DNA from: CAYUZU01 sp964448675
Lineage (GTDB): Bacteria; Planctomycetota; Phycisphaerae; UBA1845; Fen-1342
Reading direction: 5' to 3'
Assembly (NCBI GenBank): GCA_964448675.1
Contig: CAYUZU010000045.1
Span: forward strand, 1-22,170
Length of the DNA: 22,170 nucleotides
The position numbers and the translations under genes were made by a program. Of this stretch, positions 14,368 through 21,464 are shown in pieces. The notes beneath the pieces are model-generated. The model searched no databases and had not been told where the DNA came from. It saw nothing but the letters and a program-made list of their open reading frames with translations. How positions within the stretch are numbered: the first letter of the stretch is position 1; every line of letters starts with the position of its first letter.

Positions 14368-15822
14368 TCACGGCGCCGCCAGCAACGCCAGACACACGTC
14401 GGTCGGCAGCGAGCGGCTGGCCCGGCCGTTGATGAGCAGCGCAAACGCAAGCACGTCGCCGTCGGGCCGCTCCAGGTAGCCGGCCAGCGCCCGCACCCCC
14501 GCGATCGTGCCGGTCTTGCCGTGCAGTCGGCCCCGCAGGGGGGCCTTGTTATACCGGCGCCGCATGGTGCCGGATTCGCCCGGTTCGGCGAGGCTGCTGA
14601 GGAACACGTCGGCGTGGGGGTGCTTGCGCATCTGCACCAGCAGCCGCGCGACCTGACCGGCGGTGACCCGGTTGGTGTGACTCAGGCCGCTGCCGTCGCG
14701 AAAACGCCCGGCCGCCGGGTCGACGCCGAGATCCAGCAGCGTACGCTGCAGCACCGCACGGCCGGCATCCCACGAACCTCGGGTGCGCGCGCGGCGGCCG
14801 TCGGGGCCATAGGCCGCCAGGGTCTTGAAGAGGCACTCGGCGAAGAGATTCTGGCTGAAGCGGTTGCAGCGCCACAGGACGTCGCGCAAGGAAGTGGCGT
14901 GCGTGGCGAGCAGGGCACCGCTGGGGAGGTCCTGCGGCAGGCGGCCGCGCCGGACATCCCCGGTGATCGCGATGCCCCGCCGGCGCAGCCCTTCGGCGAG
15001 TGCTGCGCCGAAGAACTCGGTGGCGTCCAGCGCGCTGACGGGGGAAAGCGTCGTGTCCGCCCGCACCGTGCCGGCGACTTCGAAGACGCTGCTGTCCGGC
15101 GGGCGGCGGGTGATGGGGCGCTGCTTGCCTCCGACACGAACGCTGGCGCGGATGAAGCGGTCCGGGAGCGCGGGGTCGGTGTGGACAATGGTGCGGCCGT
15201 CGCGGACAGCGACCCTGACATCGAGGCAGTTGTCGTTGTAGTTCAGTCCGCCGACCGGGGCCTGGTAGTAGCGGTCGGCCTGGTCGTCGGGCCATTCCGG
15301 GTGGCGGGCGGACGGCTCGAAGACCGTGTCATCCAGCACGATGCGGGCAAGCCGCGTCTGCCCGCGCCGCTTCAGCGCGTCTGCCCACGTGTCGAGCAGG
15401 TGATCGCGGGGCTGCTCGAGCCGGCGGGCGACGCGCTCGTCGCCGAGGGACGGGTCGCCCGCGCCCGCGACCCAGAGTTCGTCGCCGCGCAGGTAGGCGC
15501 GCGTCTGGTACGAGAAGGTGTGGCCGAAGCGGTGCAGGGCGGCGGCGGTGGTGAAGAGCTTCATCACGCTGGCAGGTTTCAGCGGCGTGTCCGGCAGGTG
15601 GGCGTACCACAGCTCACCGGTGGCGGCGTCGGCGACCACCAGGCCGACCTCGGTCGCGGCAGGCACCGCAGCCATGAGCTTCTCGAGCTGCGCGTGGACG
15701 GCCGGCCGGGCCGCGGTGGGGGCCGCGGCGTGGCCGTCTGATGTGCCGCGCGCTGCGCCCAGCAGCAAGATAAGAACGAGAACCCACCGGTAACGCGTCC
15801 ATGCGTTTACGAATCGCGGCAA
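14368..15822 (-). CDS. dacB: D-alanyl-D-alanine carboxypeptidase/endopeptidase, PBP4 (DacB) family
   Basis: The 484-residue enzyme should hydrolyse the terminal D-Ala of peptidoglycan stem peptides and possibly cross-links in the periplasm. A hydrophobic segment at about 12-23 (RWVLVLILLLGAA) acts as a signal peptide or anchor. The penicillin-binding motifs are all present: SVMK at 85-88 with the catalytic Ser, SQN at 323-325, and KTG at 436-438. A large insert between SxxK and SxN is typical of class C, PBP4-like enzymes. The open frame extends far upstream through the rluD gene, but TTG at 15822 has GGAGGG seven bases before it and lies one base after the rluD stop. I take it as the true start, which implies translational coupling. 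Confidence 0.9.
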   Translation of the reverse strand: MPRFVNAWTRYRWVLVLILLLGAARGTSDGHAAAPTAARPAVHAQLEKLMAAVPAATEVGLVVADAATGELWYAHLPDTPLKPASVMKLFTTAAALHRFGHTFSYQTRAYLRGDELWVAGAGDPSLGDERVARRLEQPRDHLLDTWADALKRRGQTRLARIVLDDTVFEPSARHPEWPDDQADRYYQAPVGGLNYNDNCLDVRVAVRDGRTIVHTDPALPDRFIRASVRVGGKQRPITRRPPDSSVFEVAGTVRADTTLSPVSALDATEFFGAALAEGLRRRGIAITGDVRRGRLPQDLPSGALLATHATSLRDVLWRCNRFSQNLFAECLFKTLAAYGPDGRRARTRGSWDAGRAVLQRTLLDLGVDPAAGRFRDGSGLSHTNRVTAGQVARLLVQMRKHPHADVFLSSLAEPGESGTMRRRYNKAPLRGRLHGKTGTIAGVRALAGYLERPDGDVLAFALLINGRASRSLPTDVCLALLAAP

Positions 15823-15823
15823 T

Positions 15824-16852
15824 TCACTGCCCTCCGCGGTTGCGCAGACATTCGACCGCCCGCTTGAACGGCGGCGGAATCGGCGCCTCGAGCTCCATCG
15901 GCTTCTCGAAAATCGGGTGGCGGAACGAGATTTTCCATGCGTGCAGGGCCTGGTGGGGGAACAGCGGCTCGATCGAGCCTTCGCCGGTGAGGTCCCACGC
16001 GCTGATGACGCGGCCGCCGTACATCGTGTCGCCGACGATCGGGTGCTTGATGTACGACATGTGCACGCGGAGCTGGTGGGTGCGGCCGGTCTTGGGCATG
16101 AGCTTGACCAGCGCAAAGTCGCCGTAGCGCTCGAGCACCTCGTAGAACGTGACGGCGCTCTTGGCGATGTCGATCTTGTTTTCGCGCACCATGACGGCGA
16201 ACTTTTCGCGGACGACGGGATGCACGCCGATGGGCGCGTCGATCGTGTCGCCGTCGAGGTGCGGGTCGCCCTGCACGATCGCGAGGTAGGTTTTCTGCGT
16301 GGTGCGTCGCTCGAACTGGAGCGAGAGGCGCCAGTGGGCCTCGTCGGTCTTGGCGACCAGCATGATGCCGGTGGTGTTCTTGTCGAGGCGGTGCACGATG
16401 CCGGGGCGGAAGGGGTCCTCGCCATGGCTGAGCTGGTTGGCGTAGAACGCCAGGCCGTTGACGATGGTGCCGGTCTGGTCGCCGCGGGCCGGGTGGCAGA
16501 TGATGCCCGTGGCCTTGTTCAGCGCGAGCATGTGCTCGTCTTCGTAGACGATGTCGAGCGGGATGTCCTCGGGCACGACCTCGCGCGGCTCGGGCGGGGG
16601 CAGCACGAGATCGACGATATCGCCGCCCGACAGCTCGTAGCTGGCCTTGGTCGCTTCGCCGTTGACGGTAATCGCGCCTTGCTTGATCAGACGCTGGATG
16701 GTCGTGCGCGAGAGGCGGGGAAAGCGCGAGTGGAGATACTTGTCGAGCCGGCGGCCGGGAAGCTTGCGCCGAATGCGCAGCTTCACGCGCTCCGCCTGGT
16801 CATCGTCGATGGGTACGGGTCGTTCGAGGATATCCTCGCGGTCAGCAGTCAC
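15824..16852 (-). CDS. RluD-type 23S rRNA pseudouridine synthase
   Basis: The 342-residue enzyme isomerises specific uridines in RNA; RluD acts on helix 69 of 23S rRNA in E. coli, but the target here is not readable. An S4 RNA-binding domain lies at about 35-85 (GRRLDKYLHSRFPRLSR and GAITVNG). The catalytic domain carries HRLDKNTTG at 154-162 with the catalytic Asp 157; the usual Ser of HRLDxxTSG is Thr here. The GTG start lies in a GTGA overlap with the stop of the upstream TPR-like gene, and the end abuts the dacB start. A ribosome-modification gene set in the middle of an envelope operon is unusual in role but the coupling is clear in the sequence. Confidence 0.92.
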   Translation of the reverse strand: MTADREDILERPVPIDDDQAERVKLRIRRKLPGRRLDKYLHSRFPRLSRTTIQRLIKQGAITVNGEATKASYELSGGDIVDLVLPPPEPREVVPEDIPLDIVYEDEHMLALNKATGIICHPARGDQTGTIVNGLAFYANQLSHGEDPFRPGIVHRLDKNTTGIMLVAKTDEAHWRLSLQFERRTTQKTYLAIVQGDPHLDGDTIDAPIGVHPVVREKFAVMVRENKIDIAKSAVTFYEVLERYGDFALVKLMPKTGRTHQLRVHMSYIKHPIVGDTMYGGRVISAWDLTGEGSIEPLFPHQALHAWKISFRHPIFEKPMELEAPIPPPFKRAVECLRNRGGQ

Positions 16853-17745
16853 GGTGAATCGTTTTCGTCCCCGTCGTTACTCTCGGGTTGATCCGGCTGC
16901 TCCGGGTCGGCCGGGGCGTCGTCGTCCGCTTCCTGCGGCGGCGTGGGCTGCGGGGTTGGCCCCGGCAGCGGCGTCGGCGCCGTGTTGCCCGTGGGCATGC
17001 GCGGCGGAGCGTCTTCGCGCGTCCGCATGCGTTCCCGCTGGAGCAACTGGTTGAGCTGCTCCTGGGTCAGCTGCGACGGGTCCTTGGGCAACTGCATCGG
17101 CGGCTCGGTACCGGCCGGCGGCGTGCCTTCGGCCAGGGCGATTTCCTGCCGGAGCTCGTCGATGTTTTCGAGCCGCGAGGAGGCGAGGTCCACGTAAGGC
17201 GAGCCGGCGAAGCGCCGGTTGTCGGTGAGGTCCTTGTAGAGCTCCCTGGCCCGGTCGACGTCGCCCAGCGATTCGGACACGGTCGCCAGGCCGAACTGGG
17301 CCGCGGCCTCGAGCACGGGTGGCGTGTTCTTCGAGTCGACGATGGCGGCGTAGGCATCGCGTGCATCCTGCAAGGCCGCCTCGCGGTCGTTCGGGTCCTT
17401 GACCGCCTGGTCAGCCCGGACCCGCGCCAGCCACAGGCGCGCGACCGTCTTGAGGCCCGGATCCGACACGGTATCGATGAATTCGCGCAAGTCAGGGATG
17501 ATCGCGGCGATCTGGGCCTCGTCACCGGCGCCGATCACCGCTTCGAACTCGCCCAGTTGCGCCGTGGCCTGTTCCTGGGCGTGCTGGCGCGAGTAGCTCC
17601 AGCCCTTCCAGCCGGCCACGAGCAGGACGATCGCGATCAGGCCGAGCAGCGTGTAGCGCGTGGTGGGATTGTCCCAATCCCGCAGCCGACCCAGGGCTTC
17701 GGCCAGTTCGTTCTGTTTGAGCTGATGTCGTGTGTCGGCGTCCAT
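16849..17745 (-). CDS. Single-helix membrane protein with TPR-like domain and Pro/Asp-rich tail
   Basis: The 298-residue protein has a short charged cytoplasmic start, a membrane helix at about 31-49 (YTLLGLIAIVLLVAGWKG), then a helical domain to about 210. This domain contains at least two helix pairs of TPR type, including the pattern LEAAAQFGLATVSESLGD and ARELYKDLTDN. The layout resembles YfgM-like proteins, which hold periplasmic chaperones at the Sec translocon, but I have not tested the family. Residues from about 212 are rich in Pro, Gln, Glu and Asp, ending in a disordered acidic tail. AGAGG precedes the ATG by about seven bases. The gene sits 32 bases after the lipoprotein gene and overlaps rluD by four, so it is in the same operon. 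Confidence 0.75.
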   Translation of the reverse strand: MDADTRHQLKQNELAEALGRLRDWDNPTTRYTLLGLIAIVLLVAGWKGWSYSRQHAQEQATAQLGEFEAVIGAGDEAQIAAIIPDLREFIDTVSDPGLKTVARLWLARVRADQAVKDPNDREAALQDARDAYAAIVDSKNTPPVLEAAAQFGLATVSESLGDVDRARELYKDLTDNRRFAGSPYVDLASSRLENIDELRQEIALAEGTPPAGTEPPMQLPKDPSQLTQEQLNQLLQRERMRTREDAPPRMPTGNTAPTPLPGPTPQPTPPQEADDDAPADPEQPDQPESNDGDENDSP

Positions 17746-17777
17746 TCAAGCACCTCTACTCTGTTGAATCCGGGTCG

Positions 17778-18284
17778 TTACGGTTGCTGGGCGGTGGGCG
17801 GCGAACTCGGCTGGCGCTCTGCCGAGCCCCGGGGTAGCGGCCCCACGTCCAGCACCAGCACCGTTCGGCCGCGCGCTTCCCGCACGCGGACGTTGCATTC
17901 TTCGTCGTTACTCTCGAAACGCAAGGCATACTCGCCATTGTCGAAACGCTTCTTCTTCAACGTGAAGTGCGCCGAGGGCATGTAGTCGACGTAGAACCGC
18001 GAGACCCGCTCGGGATCCGTGCTGCCCTCGAATTCGCACTGCGCGACACGGAAGCGGCCGCTTTCGGTCGCCACGCTCCGTTCCGGCACCATCCGGAAGC
18101 CGACTGGCAGCGGAATCCCACGCAGCAGCGTGTGTTCCCGGGGGGATGCCGGCGGCGGCTGGGTGTCCGTTGTGTTGCCGCCCATGCTGTAGCAGCCGGT
18201 CAGCAGCAGGCCCGTCGCCAGCAATCCCGTTGCCGCGGCCAGCGACACGCACTGCATCCTCGCGCGTCGTCCGGGAAGGTTCAT
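17778..18284 (-). CDS. Uncharacterised lipoprotein, first gene of the envelope operon
   Basis: The 168-residue protein starts at the ATG at 18284, chosen because AGGAGG lies eight bases upstream and because the next residues form a lipoprotein signal peptide: basic start, hydrophobic run and lipobox LTGC with the acylated Cys at 31. The mature part begins with a Pro-rich linker, then a domain with the pattern GIPLPVGFRMVPE, an FEGSTDPERVSRFYVDYMP segment and KKKRFDNGEYALRF, typical of small alpha/beta lipoprotein domains seen in many bacteria. I cannot name the family. The residue after Cys is Tyr, not Asp, so it is likely sorted to the outer membrane if Lol rules apply. A good promoter lies upstream at 18319-18347. 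Confidence 0.8.
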   Translation of the reverse strand: MNLPGRRARMQCVSLAAATGLLATGLLLTGCYSMGGNTTDTQPPPASPREHTLLRGIPLPVGFRMVPERSVATESGRFRVAQCEFEGSTDPERVSRFYVDYMPSAHFTLKKKRFDNGEYALRFESNDEECNVRVREARGRTVLVLDVGPLPRGSAERQPSSPPTAQQP

Positions 18285-18318
18285 CGGCCAATCCTCCTGA
18301 TAGCGCTGGAAACACTGC

Positions 18319-18347
18319 ATTCTGACGATCCGATGCCGCTTCGTCAA
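18319..18347 (-). promoter_or_regulatory. Putative sigma70-type promoter of the envelope operon
   Basis: Read on the minus strand, TTGACG (18342-18347) and CAGAAT (18319-18324) are spaced by 17 nt, with five and four consensus matches. The start would be near 18312, giving a leader of about 28 bases with AGGAGG. It faces away from the promoter at 18386-18414, so the 137-base gap is a divergent promoter region. Confidence 0.55.
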
Positions 18348-18385
18348 ATCCGACAAGTCGCGACGCTCAGCGATCTTACCGGCCC

Positions 18386-18414
18386 CTGAACGGACGGGCC
18401 CGCAGCGATACAAT
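18386..18414 (+). promoter_or_regulatory. Putative promoter giving a leaderless or near-leaderless mRNA
   Basis: TACAAT (18409-18414) with CTGAAC (18386-18391) at a 17-nt spacer places transcription start about seven bases downstream, at or next to the ATG at 18422. No Shine-Dalgarno-like sequence lies in front of that ATG. The -35 match is weak. Confidence 0.45.
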
Positions 18415-18421
18415 ATCCCGT

Positions 18422-21391
18422 ATGGCTGGTCCCGCAGATCCATCCCCGACCGCCCCCACAGAGCCCACGACGGCCCAGGCCGAGTCGCTGCTGTTGCGGG
18501 CGATCCGCCGTTATCAGGGCCAGCTCGCGCTGCGCACGCTCGCCACGCGGGCGGTGCTGCTGCTGGCCGCCGGCCTGGCGATGCCGTTGCTGGTCGTGGC
18601 GGCGGACCACTGGCTGTCGGGTGGCGTGCCGCAGCCGCTCCTGGCCGCGTCGCAGGTTGCCTGGTGGGGGGGCTTGACGCTGAGCTTCCTGCTCGTGCTG
18701 GTCTTGACGCTGTTTCGGCGACTGAGCCCGCTGTTCGTCGCGCGGCAACTCGAGCGCTTCGCCGAGATCCGGCACAACTCGCTGGTCAACGCGCTGCTGC
18801 TGCGCCGCAGTCCGACCCTGACCTACGCCCAGGGGGCGGCCCTGCAGCAGGCTGCCCAGGACTTGCGGCGGGGCGACTGGGCAGCGACCGGCCCCGGCAT
18901 CGCTCGCGGCTACGCCCTGGCGCTGCTGGCGGTGGTGGTGCTGTGGGGCCTGTACATGTTCCTGGCGCCCAAGCCGGTGGGGCCCTCGGTACAGCGATTC
19001 CTGGGGGCCGACCTGGACGCCCCGACGGCCACCCGGCTGGAACTGGTCCAGCCCGGCCCGGACGAGGCGCCGCACGCTGGCGAGGCCCTGACCATGGCGT
19101 TTGCCGTCCACGGCCGCCCGGTCCGCGAGGTTCGCCTCGACATCCTGGACGAAGACGACCCGCACGGCCCGCCGCGGCGGCGCTTCGTGTCCACCGAGTC
19201 GGTCGGCGCCATTGGCGATCGGCGGCAGTTCGTGCTGGCGCCGTTCGACGTCGACGGCGATGTGCTCTATCGCTGCACGGCGGGGGATGCCGAGTTGGCG
19301 GGCCGCATCCCGGTCGAGCCCCAGCCGGCACTGGCGGGGCTGGAAATTCAGCTCGACCCGCCGGCGTACAGTGATTGGCCGCGGAGCGAGCCCGACGAGC
19401 CCGACCTGCAGGTGCTCGCGGGCACGCGGGCGACGTTCACGATCACTGCCAACACGCCCATCGCCGAAGCGGTGTTCATCTTCCGCGAAGCCGGTACGGA
19501 CGACGAGACCCGCACGCGCATGCGGACCGACGCCGACGATACGCGTCAGGCCCGGTTGTCGCTGGTGCTGCTCAAGGAGGGCACGTACGCGTTCGCGTTC
19601 AGCGATCCGTGGGCGTATCGCTTCGAAACGGCTGAGGTGCACCATATCGAGATCGTGCCCGACAACGCGCCGCGCGTCAGGATCACGGTGCCGGATGTCG
19701 AACACGTGCCGGATGACCGCGTCGATGTGCAGCAGTGGCCCGCGGTCGTGGCTGTTGCGGCCGATGATCTCGGGGTCGATCGCGTGATGCTCGTTACGCA
19801 GCAGACCGGGCCGCCGCGCCGGGTGGCGTTGGCGTTGCCGGCCGGGCTGAACCGGACCGAGTTTCCGGTTCGGGTGCGGCCGGCGGTGCTCGACGTCGAC
19901 TGGACGGCGCCGGTCCGGCTCTGGTTCGAGGTGGCGGATGGACGGGTGCTGCCGGACGGGCGCCCCGCGCCGCAGGCGGCCCGCAGTCGCACGCTTACTC
20001 TCGTGGGTACGCCCCGGCTGACGGATGCCGACGCGACGGGCGAAGGCAACGCCGGCGGTGAGCAGGGCACCGGTCGCGAGGGGGGCTCGGCCGAGGGCGA
20101 TGCGGGCGGCGGCGAGACCGGCGTGGACGTGCAGGGGGTGAGCGACGAGGGCGGTGGCCAGCAGGGCGACCGCGAAGGCGACGGCGAGGACGACCGTGCC
20201 AGCGGCGAGCAGGCCCCTGAGGAAAGCGACGCGCCTCAGCAGCGCGATGGTGTGGGGGATGCGGCCGACGAGCCGACTCGGCCGGAAGACAGTGACGGGG
20301 CGGGCGATGCGGCCGACGATGCCCGGCGGGAACTCGACGAATTCGTCCGCAAGCACGGTGACGAGGCGGCCGAGGTCTGTCGCCGCAAGGGCGAATGCGA
20401 AGGCGACGGCCAAAGCGAGGGGGAGCAGGGCGCTGGCGAAGGTGCGGGCGGCGGGGCCGACGGTCATCAGGAGCAACAGCCGGGACAGGGGGCCCCCGCC
20501 GAGGACGAGGCCGGCGATCAGCCCGGGCAGGAGAACGAAGGTAGCGACCCGCAAGCGGGCGCTGAGGCCGAAGAACCGGCCGACGAGGGGGCGGCCGACA
20601 ACGGTGGCGCGACCGACCAGCCCGGCGCGCAGGAAGCCGCTGATTCGTCCGGCAAGAAGGGTGCTGACGCCACGCCGGGCGAGCCGCAGGATGGTGGCGG
20701 GGCGCAACCGGGCGAGCGCGAGCAATCCGGGGACGCGCGCCAGCCGGGGGCCGAGAACCAGGGGGCGGACGCGACCGACGCAACGGCGCCCACGTCGCAG
20801 CCGACGGATCCCGCAGCCGCAGGCGAGCGTGACCCCAACGAGCCGGGCGACCGCGGGGCGGTGGACGAGGATCACCCGCCGGCCGTAGCGGAAGACCCGT
20901 CCATGGACGACCCGCAGGCTCCGCTTGCCCCGCCGCCGGCGCCGGACGCAGGGGCCGGGTTGCCGGGTTCGACGGGCATGGCCGAGACGATCGATCTGCT
21001 GGAGATGCTTGACCGGGGCGAGTCGATCGACGCGGCGATGCTGATCGAGATGGGCTGGCCCGCAGCCAAGGCGGCGGCGTTCGTACAGGCGCTGGCGCGA
21101 CTGCATGAGGCGACGCAACCGATCGGCGGTGCCGCGGCGCTGCGTCGGCTGGATTTTGACACGCGCGTCGGCGACGCGGCGCGGGCGGTCGGACTCGGTT
21201 TCTCCGCCGAGCTGCAGCGTGCCCGCGAAGCCGCGCGCGGCACCCCCGACGACCTGCGGCGCATCGCGCCGCCCGCCGAACAGCACGTACCTGCCCGCTT
21301 GCGCGCCTTGCTCGATGCGTATTACCGCTCGGTGGCGCAGGCCGCGGGCGCGGCCACGTCCGACGAGGACGCGGACGAGCCAGTCCCCTGA
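18422..21391 (+). CDS. Large membrane protein resembling DUF4175, with a long acidic linker
   Basis: The 989-residue protein has three membrane helices at about 44-61, 78-98 and 163-182 with a soluble helical loop between the second and third (LSPLFVARQLERFAEIRHNS, NALLLRR). Residues about 190-535 are beta-rich, with Ig-like strand patterns (for example GLEIQLDPPAYSDWP and LKEGTYAFAFSDPWAYRFE). This layout resembles the DUF4175 family often linked to MoxR-type modules; the assignment is from memory of its shape and is not certain. Residues about 536-850 are a Gly/Glu/Asp/Ala/Gln-rich linker of very low complexity. A helical C-terminal domain follows (TIDLLEMLDRGESIDAA, YYRSV). The encoded frame has a normal high-GC third position. 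The MoxR module lies 10 kb away, not adjacent, so partnership is inference. Confidence 0.75.
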   Translation: MAGPADPSPTAPTEPTTAQAESLLLRAIRRYQGQLALRTLATRAVLLLAAGLAMPLLVVAADHWLSGGVPQPLLAASQVAWWGGLTLSFLLVLVLTLFRRLSPLFVARQLERFAEIRHNSLVNALLLRRSPTLTYAQGAALQQAAQDLRRGDWAATGPGIARGYALALLAVVVLWGLYMFLAPKPVGPSVQRFLGADLDAPTATRLELVQPGPDEAPHAGEALTMAFAVHGRPVREVRLDILDEDDPHGPPRRRFVSTESVGAIGDRRQFVLAPFDVDGDVLYRCTAGDAELAGRIPVEPQPALAGLEIQLDPPAYSDWPRSEPDEPDLQVLAGTRATFTITANTPIAEAVFIFREAGTDDETRTRMRTDADDTRQARLSLVLLKEGTYAFAFSDPWAYRFETAEVHHIEIVPDNAPRVRITVPDVEHVPDDRVDVQQWPAVVAVAADDLGVDRVMLVTQQTGPPRRVALALPAGLNRTEFPVRVRPAVLDVDWTAPVRLWFEVADGRVLPDGRPAPQAARSRTLTLVGTPRLTDADATGEGNAGGEQGTGREGGSAEGDAGGGETGVDVQGVSDEGGGQQGDREGDGEDDRASGEQAPEESDAPQQRDGVGDAADEPTRPEDSDGAGDAADDARRELDEFVRKHGDEAAEVCRRKGECEGDGQSEGEQGAGEGAGGGADGHQEQQPGQGAPAEDEAGDQPGQENEGSDPQAGAEAEEPADEGAADNGGATDQPGAQEAADSSGKKGADATPGEPQDGGGAQPGEREQSGDARQPGAENQGADATDATAPTSQPTDPAAAGERDPNEPGDRGAVDEDHPPAVAEDPSMDDPQAPLAPPPAPDAGAGLPGSTGMAETIDLLEMLDRGESIDAAMLIEMGWPAAKAAAFVQALARLHEATQPIGGAAALRRLDFDTRVGDAARAVGLGFSAELQRAREAARGTPDDLRRIAPPAEQHVPARLRALLDAYYRSVAQAAGAATSDEDADEPVP

Positions 21392-21409
21392 CGCGGTGAC
21401 GCCGAGCGG

Positions 21410-21438
21410 TTGGTGCGGGTTCTGATCGCCCCTATAAT
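21410..21438 (+). promoter_or_regulatory. Promoter of the secretion/pilus ATPase gene
   Basis: A consensus -10 TATAAT (21433-21438) is preceded by TTGGTG (21410-21415) at a 17-nt spacer. The expected start is near 21445, so the leader would be about 20 bases and contain GAGGAG (21452-21457), seven bases before the ATG at 21465. This is the best promoter match that I see in the window. Confidence 0.6.
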
Positions 21439-21464
21439 GGTCGCGATCAACGAGGAGTGTTTGC

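Noticed and set aside
8841..15741. Several long plus-strand open frames over the lpx block (for example 10172-12169, 12036-13562, 13519-15741)
   Set aside because: All are antisense to recognised genes (lpxA, lpxC-fabZ, lpxD, dacB) and show the Asp/Val/Ala or Arg-rich bias of shadow frames.
14368..16425. The full 685-codon reading of the dacB frame
   Set aside because: The first 200 codons overlap rluD and look like a shadow; the TTG at 15822 has a strong Shine-Dalgarno and precedes the signal segment.
18285..18443. Longer lipoprotein start at 18443
   Set aside because: It would overlap the divergent gene start and the promoter at 18319-18347, and it places the signal peptide about 75 residues inside the protein; 18284 has a strong Shine-Dalgarno.
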